A stretch of DNA of 34,643 bases. Source: an uncultured Clostridium sp. Lineage in GTDB: Bacteria > Bacillota > Clostridia > TANB77 > CAG-508. The stretch lies in the NCBI GenBank assembly GCA_958438515.1, contig CAUBRZ010000017.1:1-34643 (forward strand). The letters run 5' to 3'. Of the stretch, positions 27,645-34,643 are shown piece after piece. The notes under the pieces were generated by a model. That model was not told the origin of the DNA. It saw only the letters and a program-made list of their open reading frames with translations, and searched no databases. The translations under genes were made by a program, and so were the position numbers. Every line of letters starts with the position of its first letter. The first letter of the stretch is position 1.

Positions 27645-28160
27645 TTATTTATCTGCTTTTTTAGCTAAAATTGTAAACATGTTTCTTCCCTCTAATTTAG
27701 GTGGTTTTTCAACAGATGCAATATCTTCTAAATTTTCAATAAATTTATTTAATACTACTTCTCCTGCCTTTGAGTTATTTACTTCTCTTCCTCTAAATCT
27801 AACTGTTATCTTCACCTTATTCCCATCAGTTAAAAATTTTCTGGCATTTTTAGATTTGAATCCAAAATCATGTTCTTCAATATTTGGAGTAACTCTTATT
27901 TCTTTTATCTCTAAAACTTTTTGTTTTTTCTTTGCTTCTTTCTCTTTTTTAGCCTGTTCAAACTTATACTTTCCGTAGTTCATTATTTTACATACTACTG
28001 GATTTGAATTTGGTGAAACTAAAACTAAATCTAAATTTTTTTCTTCTGCTTGTTCTAAAGCTTCATTAAAAGAAATTATTCCTAATTTTTCTCCTTGTTC
28101 TCCAATTAATTGAACTTCCTTTGCTCTAATTTGCCTGTTGATTGGTAATTCCTGTTTTAT
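27645..28160 (-). CDS. infC: Translation initiation factor IF-3, predicted AUA start
   Basis: IF-3, 171 aa. Motifs: INRQIRAKEVQLIGEQGEKLG, NPVVCKIMNYGKYKFEQ, EIRVTPNIEEHDFGFKSKNA and VTVRFRGRE-like KITVRFRGREV. No ATG, GTG or TTG lies at the family N-terminus. An AUA codon at 28160-28158 lies 7 nt after GGAGGTG, and the protein then begins KQELPINRQ. Rare start codons (AUU, AUC, AUA) are the hallmark of infC, since IF-3 rejects them and so limits its own synthesis. The only ATG is far upstream inside the attenuator. Confidence 0.95.
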   Translation of the reverse strand: MKQELPINRQIRAKEVQLIGEQGEKLGIISFNEALEQAEEKNLDLVLVSPNSNPVVCKIMNYGKYKFEQAKKEKEAKKKQKVLEIKEIRVTPNIEEHDFGFKSKNARKFLTDGNKVKITVRFRGREVNNSKAGEVVLNKFIENLEDIASVEKPPKLEGRNMFTILAKKADK

Positions 28161-28300
28161 AAAAAACACCTCCAATAAAAAAATTTGACTCTTGTTACAA
28201 GTCAAATCAAAATAAAACTAGTATATTTTACTAAAATTTATTTAATTTCTAACCTTTTTCCCTACTTAGATAAGGTGAGAAGTTTGACTTCTTCTTGTAA
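28161..28300 (-). promoter_or_regulatory. L20-type leader with attenuator upstream of infC
   Basis: Just before the infC ribosome binding site the minus strand can form a terminator: TTTGACT pairs with AGTCAAA and is followed by seven T. Upstream, GTTACAAG and AGTCAAA (28298-28284 region) are complementary to the left arm plus loop (TTTGACTTGTAAC), giving an alternative antiterminator pairing over about 90 nt. This matches the layout of the Firmicutes L20 leader, in which L20 binding favours termination. Seen: the pairing. Known: the family. Inferred: control by L20 here. Confidence 0.8.
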
Positions 28301-28308
28301 CGAATATT

Positions 28309-28338
28309 ATTATACTACATATTTTCTGTATTTGTCAA
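28309..28338 (-). promoter_or_regulatory. Promoter of infC-rpmI-rplT
   Basis: Perfect TTGACA (28338-28333) and TATAAT (28314-28309) with 18 nt between them on the minus strand, just before the L20-type leader. Confidence 0.85.
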
Positions 28339-28460
28339 GTATTTTCAAATCAAGTTTTTTATAGTTTGTTTTATTTTTGTTTATTTTTCCTTTATTTATT
28401 GCCATTTATTAGAAAATAATATATAATGTATTTATTATTTTTGAAATAGGAGATGTTAAA

Positions 28461-28721
28461 ATGGACAAGGTAAAAATAGGAAAAGTTTATAGACATTTTA
28501 AAGGAAACTATTATTTCGTAGAAAATATTGCTTATGATTCGGAAACTCAAGAAAGAATGGTTGTATATAAACCTTTATATCATAGAGCAGATGAGAAAAA
28601 CATCTGGATAAGACCAGAAAAAATGTTTTTAGAAGAAATTCCTAATAGACCAGATAATGTTACTGGACAAAAAATCAGATTTGAATTAGTAGAAGAAATT
28701 GATAAAAATTATACAAAGTAA
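28461..28721 (+). CDS. DUF1653 protein
   Basis: An 86-aa protein whose core (IGKVYRHFKGNYYFVENIAY, then VVYKPLYHRADEKNIWIRPEKMF) fits the DUF1653 family, small beta-rich proteins of unknown function. It is 24 nt before serS and probably co-transcribed. The site ATAGGAG precedes the ATG. Confidence 0.88.
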   Translation: MDKVKIGKVYRHFKGNYYFVENIAYDSETQERMVVYKPLYHRADEKNIWIRPEKMFLEEIPNRPDNVTGQKIRFELVEEIDKNYTK

Positions 28722-28745
28722 AATATACTTAAATGGAGGTAAATT

Positions 28746-30032
28746 ATGATAGATATAAAATTTCTAAGAGAAAATCCTGAAATAGTAAAGGATAATATAA
28801 AGAAAAAGTTCCAAGACGAAAAACTTGTACTTGTAGATGAAATAATTGACTTGGATAAAAAAAATAGAGAAGCCAAATTAGATGGAGATAATTTAAGGGC
28901 ACAAAGAAAAACCCTAAGTAATCAAATTGGTGAACTTATGAAAAGTGGAAAAAAAGATGAAGCAGAAAATGTCAAACTTGAAGTTGCAAAAATCAATAAA
29001 GAACTTGAAGAAAACGAAAAATTAGAATCTACATATTCAGAACAACTAAAATCAAAAATGATGAAAATCCCAAATATAATGCATAAATCAGTTCCAATCG
29101 GAAAAGATGATAGTCAAAATGTTGAAATTCAAAAATTTGGAGAACCAGTTGTTCCTGATTATGAGATTCCATATCATGGTGAAATCATGGAAGCTTTAGG
29201 TGGATTAGATTTAGATAGTGCACGACGTGTAGCTGGAAATGGGTTTTATTATTTATTAGGTGATGTAGCAAGACTACATTCAGCTGTCTTATCTTATGCA
29301 AGAGATTTCATGATTAATAAAGGTTTCACTTATTGCATACCTCCTTATATGATAAGATCTGATGTCGTAACAGGAGTAATGAGCTTTGAAGAAATGGATG
29401 CTATGATGTATAAAATTGAAGGCGAGGATTTATATTTAATTGGAACAAGTGAGCATTCAATGATAGGTAAATTCAAAGGCCAAATACTAAGAAAAGAAGA
29501 TATGCCTTATACAATGACTTCTTATTCTCCTTGCTTTAGAAAAGAAAAAGGAGCTCATGGTATAGAAGAACGTGGAGTATATAGGATACATCAATTTGAA
29601 AAACAAGAAATGATAGTTGTTTGTGAACCAGAAGATAGCTGGGAATGGTATGATAAGATGTGGTCATATACTGTTGAATTTTTTAGAAGTATGAATATTC
29701 CAGTAAGAACGCTTGAATGTTGTAGTGGCGATTTAGCAGATTTAAAAGCAAAATCTTGTGATGTAGAAGCTTGGAGTCCAAGAAGAAAAGCTTACTTTGA
29801 AGTTGGAAGCTGTTCTAATTTGACAGATGCACAAGCAAGAAGACTAGGAATTAGAATTAAAGGTGAAAGTGGAAATTATTTTGCGCATACATTAAATAAT
29901 ACTGTAGTTGCTCCACCTAGAATGTTAATTTCTATTATGGAAAACAATTATAAACCAGACGGAAGTGTTTCTATTCCAGAAGTACTAAGACCTTATATGG
30001 GAGGATTAGAAAAAATACTTCCAAAAAAATAA
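28746..30032 (+). CDS. serS: Seryl-tRNA synthetase
   Basis: A class II synthetase, 428 aa. The N-terminal coiled-coil arm (about 30-105) binds the long variable arm of tRNA-Ser. Then come motif 2 (SYSPCFRKEKGAHG), TSEHS for serine, and motif 3 (NNTVVAPPRMLISIMEN). Full length and no in-phase CGG codons. A GGAGG site precedes the ATG. Confidence 0.97.
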   Translation: MIDIKFLRENPEIVKDNIKKKFQDEKLVLVDEIIDLDKKNREAKLDGDNLRAQRKTLSNQIGELMKSGKKDEAENVKLEVAKINKELEENEKLESTYSEQLKSKMMKIPNIMHKSVPIGKDDSQNVEIQKFGEPVVPDYEIPYHGEIMEALGGLDLDSARRVAGNGFYYLLGDVARLHSAVLSYARDFMINKGFTYCIPPYMIRSDVVTGVMSFEEMDAMMYKIEGEDLYLIGTSEHSMIGKFKGQILRKEDMPYTMTSYSPCFRKEKGAHGIEERGVYRIHQFEKQEMIVVCEPEDSWEWYDKMWSYTVEFFRSMNIPVRTLECCSGDLADLKAKSCDVEAWSPRRKAYFEVGSCSNLTDAQARRLGIRIKGESGNYFAHTLNNTVVAPPRMLISIMENNYKPDGSVSIPEVLRPYMGGLEKILPKK

Positions 30033-30048
30033 TAAATGCATTATTTTT

Positions 30049-30087
30049 AATAAGTCTCCTTTTGCTAGAGAGACTTATTTCTTTTTA
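30049..30087 (+). terminator. Terminator of serS
   Basis: AATAAGTCTC (30049-30058) pairs with GAGACTTATT (30070-30079), and TCTTTTT follows. Confidence 0.85.
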
Positions 30088-30089
30088 TC

Positions 30090-30118
30090 TTGAAAAAAAA
30101 TATTATTTATGATATTAT
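30090..30118 (+). promoter_or_regulatory. Promoter of ysxC
   Basis: TTGAAA (30090-30095), 17 nt, TATTAT (30113-30118), 30 nt before the ysxC start and directly after the serS terminator. Confidence 0.7.
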
Positions 30119-30147
30119 AACTATTATTAAACAAAGGAGTTAAATTT

Positions 30148-30729
30148 ATGTTAGTTCAAAATCCAAAATTTGAAATATCAGCAGTCAAACCAAGTCAATA
30201 TCCTAATAATGATTTACCCGAAATCGTTTTAGTAGGTAAATCTAATGTAGGAAAATCAAGTTTTATAAATACCATGATAAACAGAAAAAAATTAGCTAGA
30301 ACAAGTAGTGAACCTGGCAAAACAAGACAGCTTAATTTTTACAACATTGATAGTAAATTTTATTTTGTTGATTTACCTGGATATGGATATAGTAAGATGT
30401 CAAAAACAGAACAAGAAAAAGTCGGAAAGTTTATTGAGGAATATCTTTTTTCAAGAGAAAAAATATCTCTAATAATATTTCTAATTGATATAAGGCATGA
30501 TCCAACTAGCAATGATAAACTTATGTATAATTATATTATATCATCTGGACTTCCTTTTATTATATTGGCAAATAAAGCAGATAAAATTGCTATTACAAAA
30601 GTAGATAATACAGTTTCTAAATTACAAAAACAAATAAATCCTATTGGAGATATTTTAACTCTTCCTTTTTCTTCTGAAAGAAAAATTTATAAAGATGAAG
30701 TTTGGAAAATAATAGAACAATATATATAA
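30148..30729 (+). CDS. ysxC: Ribosome biogenesis GTPase YsxC/EngB
   Basis: GTPase for late 50S assembly, 193 aa. G1 is VGKSNVGKSSF, G2 ARTSSEPGKTRQLNF, G3 DLPGYGYSK, G4 NKADK, G5 near PFSSE. All motifs of the TrmE-Era-EngA-EngB branch are intact. Start ATG follows AAAGGAG. Confidence 0.97.
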   Translation: MLVQNPKFEISAVKPSQYPNNDLPEIVLVGKSNVGKSSFINTMINRKKLARTSSEPGKTRQLNFYNIDSKFYFVDLPGYGYSKMSKTEQEKVGKFIEEYLFSREKISLIIFLIDIRHDPTSNDKLMYNYIISSGLPFIILANKADKIAITKVDNTVSKLQKQINPIGDILTLPFSSERKIYKDEVWKIIEQYI

Positions 30730-30731
30730 CT

Positions 30732-30757
30732 AAAAGAGGTTTTAAAAACCTCTTTTT
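30732..30757. terminator. Terminator after ysxC
   Basis: AAAAGAGGTT (30732-30741) pairs with AACCTCTTTT (30747-30756), with a T-run on the plus strand and an A-run at the other side. It may serve both convergent genes. Confidence 0.8.
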
Positions 30758-30762
30758 ATAAT

Positions 30763-31041
30763 CTAGCAGCTGCATTTTTGCTTGTTTTTCTTTTCTCTTT
30801 TGTTGCTACATAATATCAAAATAATAGTTAAAACAAAAAGTAATCCCAAAATAATTGCTAAAACTATAACTGCAGATAAAGCTGCTAAGATTGTTTCACT
30901 AAGTGCTGCTCCTATTATTATACCAATAACTGCTGCAAATAATGTTAATAATATAACTGCTATAATCCATAAACAATTTTTCCTTTTTGGGCAATTATCT
31001 TTTTTATTATCATAACAATAGATTGTTTCTTGTGGCTCCAT
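30763..31041 (-). CDS. Small membrane protein, unknown function
   Basis: A 92-aa protein with two membrane helices (about 24-47 and 50-77, Ile/Leu/Ala-rich, with GxxxG-like IGIIIGAALS) between a Cys-containing N-terminus (YCYDNKKDNCPKRKNC) and a lysine-rich tail ending KCSC. The start is supported by GGAGGTGACTTTCAA. I do not recognise the family. The five cysteines outside the helices are notable. Confidence 0.7.
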   Translation of the reverse strand: MEPQETIYCYDNKKDNCPKRKNCLWIIAVILLTLFAAVIGIIIGAALSETILAALSAVIVLAIILGLLFVLTIILILCSNKREKKNKQKCSC

Positions 31042-31123
31042 TTGAAAGTCACCTCCAATATAGTATTCTAAATAATACTATACTATATAATATGTCTAAT
31101 TTTGTCTTTTGGTTAAAAAGCAA

Positions 31124-31152
31124 TTAAAAAACTGGCAGCATTATGCCACCAG
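31124..31152 (-). terminator. Terminator of the 139-aa gene
   Basis: CTGGTGGCA (31152-31144) pairs with TGCTGCCAG (31140-31132) including two G-U pairs, with TTTTTT following on the minus strand. Confidence 0.8.
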
Positions 31153-31160
31153 CTTTAAAC

Positions 31161-31580
31161 TTAATAATTACCATCCATTTCATCTTGACACTCAGGATGT
31201 AACTCGAAAAAGAATTCTTTAAATTTTTTAGCTACTTTTTTGTTTTTAAATCTTACATGATAAATTTGCCAATTTTCGTTTTTCTTTTCTCCTTGATTAT
31301 AATATGCTATTTTCTTTATAACTTTTCCGTTAAGTTCTCTTATAACTTGATCCAAGTCTACTAGTTGTGTATAAATCTTAAGTCTTGACCTATACTTTTT
31401 AATTTTTTCTTGTTTTTTCTTAGAAATAAAAAAACCTTTTTTAGGAATTTTTTCTTCAAGTTTGCGCTTTTCTTTTTTGTAACTTTTTATTCCCTTTTCA
31501 AATTCTTCTGGTGTAAGACCTTTTACTTTCACTAAAATTTCAACTGTTTCGTTCCGTTTTTCTAATTGCATTTTTTCCAT
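31161..31580 (-). CDS. Uncharacterised 139-aa basic protein with an in-frame CGGA at codon 9
   Basis: A Lys/Glu-rich, mostly helical protein (KGLTPEEFEKGIKSYKKEKR) with a C-terminal mixed region (NWQIYHVRFKNKKVAKKFKE). I do not recognise it. Its ATG follows AAAGGAG at good spacing, and promoter and terminator are present, so it looks real. It carries the only in-phase CGG in the window that is not at a frame break: CGGA at 31556-31553, codon 9. Triplet reading (Arg) gives the full protein. Four-base reading would instead end after about 15 residues. This is the counter-example to an obligate CGGA rule, unless the shift here switches the gene off. Confidence 0.75.
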   Translation of the reverse strand: MEKMQLEKRNETVEILVKVKGLTPEEFEKGIKSYKKEKRKLEEKIPKKGFFISKKKQEKIKKYRSRLKIYTQLVDLDQVIRELNGKVIKKIAYYNQGEKKNENWQIYHVRFKNKKVAKKFKEFFFELHPECQDEMDGNY

Positions 31581-31630
31581 TCTGCCTATCTCCTTTTTCT
31601 TTTTTAAGTTTATTATTTATTTACAATAAT

Positions 31631-31658
31631 ATTATACTCTATTTATTAAATAATACAA
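31631..31658 (-). promoter_or_regulatory. Promoter of the 139-aa gene
   Basis: TTGTAT (31658-31653), 16 nt, TATAAT (31636-31631) on the minus strand, about 50 nt before the start codon. Confidence 0.6.
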
Positions 31659-31660
31659 CC

Positions 31661-31693
31661 AAAAAAAGAAAGTTTAACATATGTTAAGCTTTC
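31661..31693 (-). terminator. Terminator of the DUF951 gene
   Basis: GAAAG ... CTTTC with an inner TTAAC/GTTAA stem, then TTTTTTT on the minus strand. The stop codon lies within the stem. Confidence 0.75.
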
Positions 31694-31866
31694 TTTTCAA
31701 TTTTAGTAATTATTTTCATAGCTTTTTCTCTTTTTAAAATAACAACATGTCCACAGCCTTCACACTTTAATTTAAAGTCAACTCCTATTCTTGTTATTTC
31801 CCATAATTTACTTCCACAAGGATGTACTTTTTTTGTTCTCACAATATCACCAATATTATATTCCAT
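31684..31866 (-). CDS. DUF951 protein
   Basis: A 60-aa protein: MEYNIGDIVRTKKVHPCGSK, then LKCEGCGHVVILKREKAMK. The pattern HPCG ... CEGCGH is that of DUF951, small proteins widely found in Firmicutes, with a likely metal-binding Cys set. Function unknown. It follows gltX across repeat copy C. Confidence 0.88.
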   Translation of the reverse strand: MEYNIGDIVRTKKVHPCGSKLWEITRIGVDFKLKCEGCGHVVILKREKAMKIITKIEKKA

Positions 31867-31885
31867 GTAAATACTCCTTTTTACT

Positions 31886-31932
31886 TCGACAAATATCTAC
31901 AAACATTATGAAATGTTTTAGTACTGTCCCCT
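31886..31932 (-). repeat. Dispersed GGGGACA repeat, copy C (overlaps the gltX 3' end)
   Basis: AGGGGACAGTACTAAAACAT in the gltX sense, then TTTCATAATG and TTGTCGAA. Its first part encodes the last residues and stop of GltX (RGQY, stop), so the repeat extends into the coding region. Confidence 0.65.
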
Positions 31933-33564
31933 AAATCTTTCACTTATTCTTTCTTTTCCTAGAACTTGCATAATTTCATACATATCTGGTGTGTTTGTTC
32001 TACCTGTTAATGCAACTCTTAATACTGTGCTTACATCTCCTACATGTGCTTTATATTTACCAGGATTTTCTTTAAATTCTTTTACTTCTTTTGCATATCC
32101 TAATTCTCCTGATAGTTCTTTTATTTTGTTAAACCATGTTTGCTTATCATCTTTTTCATTATAGTATTTTTCCATGTACAGTTTTAAAATTTTACTTATT
32201 TCTTCTTTGTCTTTGATAACTTGATATGGATATTCATGTTCTTTTTCATAAAATGTTTCATCATACATGTAAGAAATATTTTCTTTTACGTCAGACCATT
32301 TTGCTATGTCTTTTCTAGGTTTTTTGTTTCCTCTTTCTATTCCAAATACTTTTAATGAATATTCTTTGTTTTCTAGAAGTTTTTCTAATTCTTTATCGTA
32401 CTTTTTAGCCCATTTATAAGACTCTTCATATACTTTTTCAGCACTAAATCTTGATATTACAGTTTTTCCTACATCATATAACTTTATCATGTCAAATAAA
32501 GCTCCACTTACACTCATCTTATTTAGTTGAAGCTCAAATTCTCTAATGTCTTTATCTGGATTTGCTCTTCTCCAATTTTCAAATGTAGAGTTTGCTATAT
32601 TTAATAAATATTCTTTTACAGCTTCTTTTGGTATACCTTCTTCTTCATAATAACTAACTGCTGCTTCTGGATCTTTTCTTTTACTTAATTTTCTCTTATT
32701 TCCATTATCATTTTTCATAATTGGTGCAATATGAGCATATTTAGGTGCTTTAAATCCTAATTCATAAAATAATTGTAAATGTAAAGGTACAGATGATAGC
32801 CATTCATCTCCTCTAATTACATGTGTTGTTCCCATTAAATGGTCATCCACTGCATGTGCGAAATGGTATGTTGGTAATCCATCTGCTTTAATTATTACAA
32901 TATCTTGATCATTTTCTGGAAATTCTACATTTCCTTTTATTATATCTTTATGTTTTATCTTCCTATCTTCTCTACCAGGAGATTTAAAACGGATAATATA
33001 TTTTTCTCCATTTTTTATTTTTTCTGCCATTTCTTCTACAGTATTATTTCTACATTTTGCCCATACACCATAATATCCAGGTCTTATTTTAGCATCTTCT
33101 TGTTTTTTTCTTATTTCTTCTACATCTTCTGGTGTACAAAAGCATGGATAAGCTTTTCCTTGTTCTATTAAATATTTCGCATATGCTTGGTAAATATCTT
33201 TTCTTTGAGATTGTTTATATGGTCCATAATTTCCTTTTTCTTCTGTTTCAGATACCATTCCTTCATCTGGTTGGATCTCAAATTCTTCAAATGCATTTAT
33301 AATACCTTTTACTGCATTTTCAACTTCTCTTTTTTGGTCCGTATCTTCAACTCTTAAGAAAAATACACCTTCTGTTTGTTCTGCCAATTTTTTAGCAATC
33401 AAACCTTGATATAATCCTCCCACATGAACAAAACCTGTTGGGCTTGGAGCTATTCTTGTTACAATTGCTCCTTCTTTCAAGTTTCTTCTTGGGTATTTTT
33501 CTTCATAATATGATATTTCCTTTGCATCTGGAAATATTAAGTTTGCTAAATCTTTGTAATCCAT
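31918..33564 (-). CDS. gltX: Glutamyl-tRNA synthetase
   Basis: A class I synthetase, 548 aa. The HIGH-type motif is in RIAPSPTGFVHVGGLYQG and the KMSKS-type motif is KLSKRKDPEAA. The C-terminal helical domains read the anticodon. The family is somewhat longer than usual (about 490 aa), like some other Clostridia forms. Start ATG follows ATAGGAG. The final four residues are encoded inside a dispersed repeat. Confidence 0.95.
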   Translation of the reverse strand: MDYKDLANLIFPDAKEISYYEEKYPRRNLKEGAIVTRIAPSPTGFVHVGGLYQGLIAKKLAEQTEGVFFLRVEDTDQKREVENAVKGIINAFEEFEIQPDEGMVSETEEKGNYGPYKQSQRKDIYQAYAKYLIEQGKAYPCFCTPEDVEEIRKKQEDAKIRPGYYGVWAKCRNNTVEEMAEKIKNGEKYIIRFKSPGREDRKIKHKDIIKGNVEFPENDQDIVIIKADGLPTYHFAHAVDDHLMGTTHVIRGDEWLSSVPLHLQLFYELGFKAPKYAHIAPIMKNDNGNKRKLSKRKDPEAAVSYYEEEGIPKEAVKEYLLNIANSTFENWRRANPDKDIREFELQLNKMSVSGALFDMIKLYDVGKTVISRFSAEKVYEESYKWAKKYDKELEKLLENKEYSLKVFGIERGNKKPRKDIAKWSDVKENISYMYDETFYEKEHEYPYQVIKDKEEISKILKLYMEKYYNEKDDKQTWFNKIKELSGELGYAKEVKEFKENPGKYKAHVGDVSTVLRVALTGRTNTPDMYEIMQVLGKERISERFRGQY

Positions 33565-33573
33565 AATAAACTC

Positions 33574-33810
33574 CTATCTTTCCTTTTCTACTTTTTTATT
33601 TGATTTCTTAAAATTCTCTAATGATCTACTCTTATTCATTTCCGCTATTAATTTTATTATTTCTTCATTTGTTATATCTGGATATTTTTTCTTTATTATT
33701 TTCTTTATTTCGTGTACCGGTTTTCTCTTATTTTTCTCTATTATTTGTATTTTTGGTTCAGAATAAATGACTTCATCAACTTTATATTTATCTTTAAATT
33801 TATTCTTCAT
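33574..33810 (-). CDS. Small charged protein, unknown function
   Basis: A 78-aa Lys/Glu-rich protein, predicted helical (HEIKKIIKKKYPDITNEEIIKLIAEMN). A GGAGGTATAAA site precedes the ATG. It lies 9 nt before gltX and is probably co-transcribed. No family recognised. Confidence 0.65.
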   Translation of the reverse strand: MKNKFKDKYKVDEVIYSEPKIQIIEKNKRKPVHEIKKIIKKKYPDITNEEIIKLIAEMNKSRSLENFKKSNKKVEKER

Positions 33811-33921
33811 TTTATACCTCCATAATAATTGGTATTATCATAGTGATAAATTTCGATATACCTATACAATGGTCTAATTATCTATATTTACAGTGTTACC
33901 AGTGTTTTTGATGCTTCTACA

Positions 33922-33976
33922 AAAACTTACTAAAACTTACTAAAACTGGTTCGGTGGGTAACAAAAGGGTAACAAA
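33922..33976. repeat. Two short direct-repeat pairs in a non-coding stretch
   Basis: AAAACTTACT occurs at 33922-33931 and 33932-33941, with a third partial copy after it. GGGTAACAAA occurs at 33956-33965 and 33967-33976. Such paired short repeats are seen near recombinase arm sites, but no integrase gene is visible in the window. Confidence 0.6.
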
Positions 33977-33981
33977 TCATT

Positions 33982-34137
33982 TTATTTTTGATAAAATTCT
34001 TTTATTATTTCTTTCGTTTCCTGTATATTATATCCTAAACCTTCGCATTTTTCAACTATTGTTCTAATTATTTTTTCATTTTTGCCATATTTTTCACTTA
34101 ATTCCCTAGTTACTTTATTTTCTACTACATCTTCCAT
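33982..34137 (-). CDS. Small 51-aa helical protein
   Basis: An open frame starting MEDVVENKVTRELSEKYGKN and ending IKEFYQK. A strong AGGAGG lies 7 nt before the ATG, and the codon pattern (AAA, GAA, ATA) matches the neighbours. I do not recognise it. An operator-like palindrome lies about 55 nt upstream, the same as before the XRE gene, so the two are likely co-regulated. Confidence 0.6.
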   Translation of the reverse strand: MEDVVENKVTRELSEKYGKNEKIIRTIVEKCEGLGYNIQETKEIIKEFYQK

Positions 34138-34191
34138 CACATATCCTCCTACATTTATTTAGAACGTTCATAACCGAAAGATATATTTAAT

Positions 34192-34210
34192 CTTGTTGCA
34201 TTTGGGCAAC
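34192..34210. promoter_or_regulatory. Operator-like palindrome, copy 1
   Basis: The 19-base CTTGTTGCATTTGGGCAAC is identical to 34514-34532. It contains the inverted repeat GTTGC ... GCAAC with a 6-base spacer. On the minus strand its TTGCCC can serve as a -35 box for the 51-aa gene. Confidence 0.7.
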
Positions 34211-34250
34211 CTTTTATGAAAGTGGTATTTTCTTTTACGAAAATAAAAAA

Positions 34251-34268
34251 GACACCTTTTATTGTGTC
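34251..34268 (-). terminator. Terminator of the XRE regulator gene
   Basis: GACAC (34268-34264) pairs with GTGTC (34255-34251), followed by TTTTTTATTTT on the minus strand. It includes the stop codon. Confidence 0.75.
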
Positions 34269-34467
34269 ATTTTATTATTTTATATAAATCTGATATTTCT
34301 ACTTTTAATGCTTTTGATATCATTATCATTGTTGTTAGTTTAGGGTCTCTTTCCTGTCTTTCTATCTTACTTAGATGCCCTTTACTTATTCCAGATAATT
34401 TAGCTAATGCTTCTAATGTCATATTCTGTTCTAGTCTTATTTTTTTAATTAAAATTTCTATTTTCAT
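34267..34467 (-). CDS. XRE family helix-turn-helix regulator
   Basis: A 66-aa protein that is almost only a Cro/CI-type HTH: MKIEILIKKIRLEQNMTLEA, then LAKLSGISKGHLSKIERQER and DPKLTTMIMISKALKVEISD. The start at 34467 follows GGGTGA; an upstream in-frame extension lacks a site. The palindrome at 34514-34532 is just upstream, so autoregulation is likely. Confidence 0.88.
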   Translation of the reverse strand: MKIEILIKKIRLEQNMTLEALAKLSGISKGHLSKIERQERDPKLTTMIMISKALKVEISDLYKIIK

Positions 34468-34513
34468 AAAATCACCCATCTTTAGTATGCTCATTTTCAT
34501 GTATATCATGTAT

Positions 34514-34532
34514 CTTGTTGCATTTGGGCAAC
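34514..34532. promoter_or_regulatory. Operator-like palindrome, copy 2
   Basis: Identical to the 19 bases at 34192-34210. It lies about 47 nt before the XRE start codon and on the minus strand overlaps a likely -35 box (TTGCCC) with GATATA about 18 nt on. A repressor bound here would block its own promoter. Confidence 0.7.
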
Positions 34533-34566
34533 TTTATTAATTTTATATTATTTCCACTATAGTAAA

Positions 34567-34592
34567 CAAAAGAAGTCATTAGACTTCTTTTG
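34567..34592. terminator. Terminator at the right end
   Basis: An 11-bp perfect stem (34567-34577 with 34582-34592) with a 4-nt loop and TTTTG-TTT on the minus strand. It probably ends the gene that enters from the right edge. Confidence 0.75.
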
Positions 34593-34643
34593 CTAATTTT
34601 ATTATTCTTTTAAAACTTCTTGTTCTTAATATTCCCTTTAAAC
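34579..34643 (-). CDS. C-terminal end of a gene cut by the window edge
   Basis: The minus strand from the edge reads LKGILRTRSFKRIIKLAKEV then TAA TGA, ending inside the terminator hairpin. The basic, helical end looks like coding sequence, but 20 residues are too few to identify it. Confidence 0.4.
   Translation of the reverse strand, partial: LKGILRTRSFKRIIKLAKEV

Noticed and set aside
33922..33976. CRISPR array
   Set aside because: The repeats are only 10 bases, without regular spacers, and no cas genes are present.

Overview
The window is about 35 kb of very AT-rich DNA from a spore-forming, low-GC Gram-positive bacterium, most likely an uncultured member of the Clostridia. The evidence is strong AGGAGG ribosome binding sites, a spoVAC-spoVAD-spoVAE set, an infC-rpmI-rplT operon with a Firmicutes-type attenuator, and a Clostridia-like type IV pilus operon. 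I cannot name a genus from sequence alone.

Layout. 75-562 (minus): a tRNA-Gly downstream of the tmRNA gene. 654-1573 (plus): an M14 zinc peptidase. 1648-11203 (minus): glycogen phosphorylase, then envelope lipid and isoprenoid genes (rseP, cdsA, uppS, a polyprenyl synthase), then translation genes (frr, pyrH, tsf, rpsB). 11480-12736 (plus): a secreted GH25-LysM hydrolase. 12796-23026 (minus): a type IV pilus operon running from a pilM-pilN fusion to pilC, with a ROK kinase at its end. 23222-24583 (minus): rsmB. 24741-26975 (plus): dodecin and spoVA genes. 27012-28160 (minus): rplT, rpmI, infC. 28461-30729 (plus): a DUF1653 gene, serS, ysxC. 30763-33810 (minus): small genes and gltX. 33900-34643: an accessory-looking end with a small XRE regulator and two identical operator-like palindromes.

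Main observation. Three otherwise normal genes (M14 peptidase, glgP, cdsA) are each broken by +1 frame changes, five in all. Every break lies at an in-frame CGG followed by A. In each case reading the four bases CGGA as one glycine restores the conserved family sequence and the reading frame. CGG is otherwise nearly absent as an in-phase codon: I found one more, in a small uncharacterised gene, and it does not fit. CGGA in the other two phases (for example AAC GGA or TCG GAA) is common and harmless. The tRNA-Gly at 75-148 has glycine identity features, but its anticodon loop reads U-UCCG-A, with G37 instead of the usual A37. UCCG is the exact complement of CGGA. My reading is that this organism uses CGGA as a natural four-base glycine codon, read by a dedicated tRNA co-transcribed with tmRNA. 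The frame changes and tRNA bases are seen directly; the decoding mechanism is inference.

Other structure: a dispersed GGGGACA-type repeat starts at the 3' end of four genes; ribosomal leader RNAs precede rpsB and infC; infC appears to start at AUA; and the prepilin peptidase lacks a recognisable GxGD motif.
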